From the NCBI GenBank assembly GCA_016717265.1, contig JADKFX010000001.1:1376501-1440500 (forward strand): DNA of 64,000 nucleotides, written 5' to 3'. Every line of letters begins with the position of its first letter. Position 1 is the stretch's first letter. The notes beneath the pieces were generated by a model. The model was not told where the DNA came from. It saw only the letters and a program-made list of their open reading frames with translations, and searched no databases. Of the stretch, positions 62,153 to 64,000 are shown piece after piece. Position numbers and translations under genes: made by a program. The DNA comes from Saprospiraceae bacterium (GTDB taxonomy: Bacteria > Bacteroidota > Bacteroidia > Chitinophagales > Saprospiraceae).

Positions 62153-64000
62153 CTAGGATTTAATAGGTCTTATAATTTTTTCCTGTTTTATTGTTTTATC
62201 AAATTTTGATTGATATTTAGTTTGTATCAATTGTAAATCCATTTCCGATTTATCAACTTCCTTTTGTAAAATAGCAGCACGTTCTATTATTAAATTGGAA
62301 GGTTTGAGTTCTTCCCATACTACATTGGAATATGCATCAGAAATTCGCTCTCTCAATTTTTCTTCATCTGCAAAAATTGATTTTTGTTTTGTTGCCAATA
62401 AATTGCTTCTTAAATCTTCCAGGGCTTTATAATAAGAATCTGCCTGAGCTATATGTTTCTTATTTTTCATTTTTGTTTTTAACTCAAGAATCGTTTTTTG
62501 TTGATTGGAAATAGCACTTACAGTTCTAGCTAATTGCTCATGCATGTAATAAAATTTCATATTTAAATCATATTGTAATTTTCGATCAGCCAAGCTAAAG
62601 TCTGGACGATCCGTATGTACTAATTTAATGGTGTCTATATAGGAAGAATTTCCAACAATTAGTTTTACCTGATAGTTTCCGGGTAAAACTTTTGGAGCAC
62701 CAAACGCACCAAAATCTAATTTAGTACCACCTTCAGCAACTTTTGAAGGTTTCATTCTTTGATTCCAATAAATTTTATTAATCCCTTTTCTCTTAGTTCC
62801 TGGTAAACTTTGAATTAATTTTCCTTCCATATCCAGTATATCAATTTTGACATCATCATTCATCAATCGATCTTTTAAATAATATTGAAAGGGTTTAATA
62901 TCATCTGGATTTCCTGCAACCCATCCACCACTTATTGGAGACCCACCTCCATATTTTCCAGTTGTTAAGTCAAGTTCCTTGGTATCAAATAATACGACAT
63001 TTTGTTCTGCTAATTCTTTTGTCATATTTCGGATGGCAGTAATGTCGTCTATGACATAAATACCGCGACCATGAGTACCTATGATTAAAGCATTTTCTCT
63101 GGATTGTATTTGAATATCCCTAACCAATGCAAAATCCGGAATATTATTTTTCATTCGAAACCAATTTTCTCCGCGATCAAGACTCGCAAATAGTCCCATT
63201 TCTGTACCTAAAAATAACACGTTTTTATTGTGTGAATCTTCTTTTATTTTATGAGCAAAGCCGGTAAATTCTTTGTTGGTAATTTGGATCCAACTTTTGC
63301 CCATATCATTTGATTTTGCTAAATAAGTTTTATGATCTCCATAAGTATGATTATCAAATGTTACATACACTGTATTAATATCAAATTGGGATGCTTCAAT
63401 ACTGCTTACCCAAGTTTGAGCTGGAATTCCTGATGTGGCATAATTTGCTGAGACATTCGTCCAGCTTTTACCTCCATTTATAGTCAATTGTAAATTTCCA
63501 TCATCGGTACCGACCCAAATTACCTGATCATCTAAAGGAGATTCTGCAACAGAATAAATAGTACAATGATTTTCAGCACTTGTATTATCTGCGCTTAGAC
63601 CTCCAGAATTTTCTTGTTCTTGTTTTTTCTTATCATTTGTAGACAGATCCGGAGAAATTGTTGTCCAGTTTCTTCCTTGGTCAGTGGATTTAAATAGATA
63701 TTGAGAAGCAACATATAAATTCTTTTTATTATTTGCTCCAGTCACTATCGGACTATTCCAATTCCAACGCATTTTATCTTGATTACCAGTTTGCTGCGGT
63801 TTCATGGAATAAGATTTAAATGTACGAAGGTCAACTCTTGCAGAATTTCCACCCTGACTTTCAGCAAATGCAATATTTGGATCTAAAGGATCCGGGACAG
63901 TCCAAAAACCATCACCCCAATATACTCCTTTCCAATCTCCATTGCCAATACCACCTGGATTAGCACTTGGTCCAATCCAAGAGCCGTTGTCTTGTAAGCC
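62153..64000 (-). CDS. Large sortilin/BNR-propeller protein (5' end outside the window)
   Basis: Frame stays open from the stop at 62153 to the right edge; the first ATG in the window at 63805 is internal. Visible residues are ~615, C-terminal. Propeller blades show VPS10/sortilin-type Asp boxes: STDQGRNWTTI, TINGGKSWTNV, SNDMGKSWIQI and SLDRGENWFRM, with GTHGRGIYVID at the end of the propeller. Upstream, reading GLQDNGSW, is the typical first-blade signature. The last ~150 residues are a helical domain. Such proteins are often exported glycosyl-hydrolase-like proteins, here with no clear catalytic site. Confidence 0.8.
   Translation of the reverse strand, partial: GLQDNGSWIGPSANPGGIGNGDWKGVYWGDGFWTVPDPLDPNIAFAESQGGNSARVDLRTFKSYSMKPQQTGNQDKMRWNWNSPIVTGANNKKNLYVASQYLFKSTDQGRNWTTISPDLSTNDKKKQEQENSGGLSADNTSAENHCTIYSVAESPLDDQVIWVGTDDGNLQLTINGGKSWTNVSANYATSGIPAQTWVSSIEASQFDINTVYVTFDNHTYGDHKTYLAKSNDMGKSWIQITNKEFTGFAHKIKEDSHNKNVLFLGTEMGLFASLDRGENWFRMKNNIPDFALVRDIQIQSRENALIIGTHGRGIYVIDDITAIRNMTKELAEQNVVLFDTKELDLTTGKYGGGSPISGGWVAGNPDDIKPFQYYLKDRLMNDDVKIDILDMEGKLIQSLPGTKRKGINKIYWNQRMKPSKVAEGGTKLDFGAFGAPKVLPGNYQVKLIVGNSSYIDTIKLVHTDRPDFSLADRKLQYDLNMKFYYMHEQLARTVSAISNQQKTILELKTKMKNKKHIAQADSYYKALEDLRSNLLATKQKSIFADEEKLRERISDAYSNVVWEELKPSNLIIERAAILQKEVDKSEMDLQLIQTKYQSKFDKTIKQEKIIRPIKS

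Noticed and set aside
1..64000. tRNA, rRNA or known riboswitches
   Set aside because: I looked in the intergenic gaps and found no cloverleaf, rRNA-like stretch or familiar riboswitch core; small RNAs cannot be excluded by reading alone.

Overview
The window is AT-rich DNA from a member of the Bacteroidota, most likely a Saprospiria-like environmental lineage (the rank below phylum is inference). Signs of the phylum are many secreted proteins ending in a type IX secretion (T9SS) C-terminal sorting domain, a gliding-motility CHU_C-type protein, a DUF1800/DUF1501 pair, DUF6427, TAnnTTTG-type promoter boxes, and start codons without a Shine-Dalgarno sequence.

Region 1 (1-21.84 kb) is accessory DNA. 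Six copies (M1-M6) of a ~0.6-1.0 kb module, all in one orientation, separate short passenger segments. Each module carries, on the minus strand, a decayed C-terminal piece of a VirD4/TraG-like (HerA-type) conjugative coupling ATPase. That piece is interrupted at the same codon in every copy by a ~75 bp hairpin element. Five copies then continue into a tail that ends like the right end of an IS3-type element, and two of these (M1, M5) still hold an IS3-type transposase remnant. Passenger genes between modules mostly read on the plus strand: secreted T9SS proteins, a DUF6624 protein, Cys-rich proteins, a lipoprotein-like protein and a membrane protein. At least two passengers are cut at a module edge.

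Inside the longest passenger segment (5.3-15.4 kb) is a minus-strand triplication: [small ~70 aa membrane protein - terminator hairpin - conserved promoter and leader hairpin - large beta-propeller/PKD/T9SS protein]. A complete IS30-family element (8119-9150, target duplication GGGT) sits directly upstream of the first small gene. Its transposase frame breaks at a run of eight A.

Region 2 (21.9-64 kb) is an ordinary chromosomal backbone. It holds tsaE and alanine dehydrogenase; a polyprenyl synthetase; DUF6427-purQ; a DsbD-like protein; MlaF/MlaE and an aldehyde dehydrogenase; PspC/PadR; a lipid kinase and a ROK sugar kinase; a DUF4139 protein; DUF1501/DUF1800; an amidohydrolase, DUF1015 and GbsR; then a long minus-strand run recQ-aroQ-aroB-PBP1A-small membrane protein-HEAT/cyclophilin-gcvT. 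After that come a PLP decarboxylase, the rpsF-rpsR-rplI ribosomal operon with a clear promoter and terminator, a TauE/SafE exporter, a CHU_C protein, an SDR, and a large sortilin/BNR-repeat protein that leaves the window at the right edge.

The most unusual part is the module array: a repeated, hairpin-marked relic of conjugation and IS sequences that delimits secreted-protein passengers like a cassette array, although no recombinase is visible. Next is the triplicated small-membrane-protein/T9SS-protein pair with its conserved structured leader.
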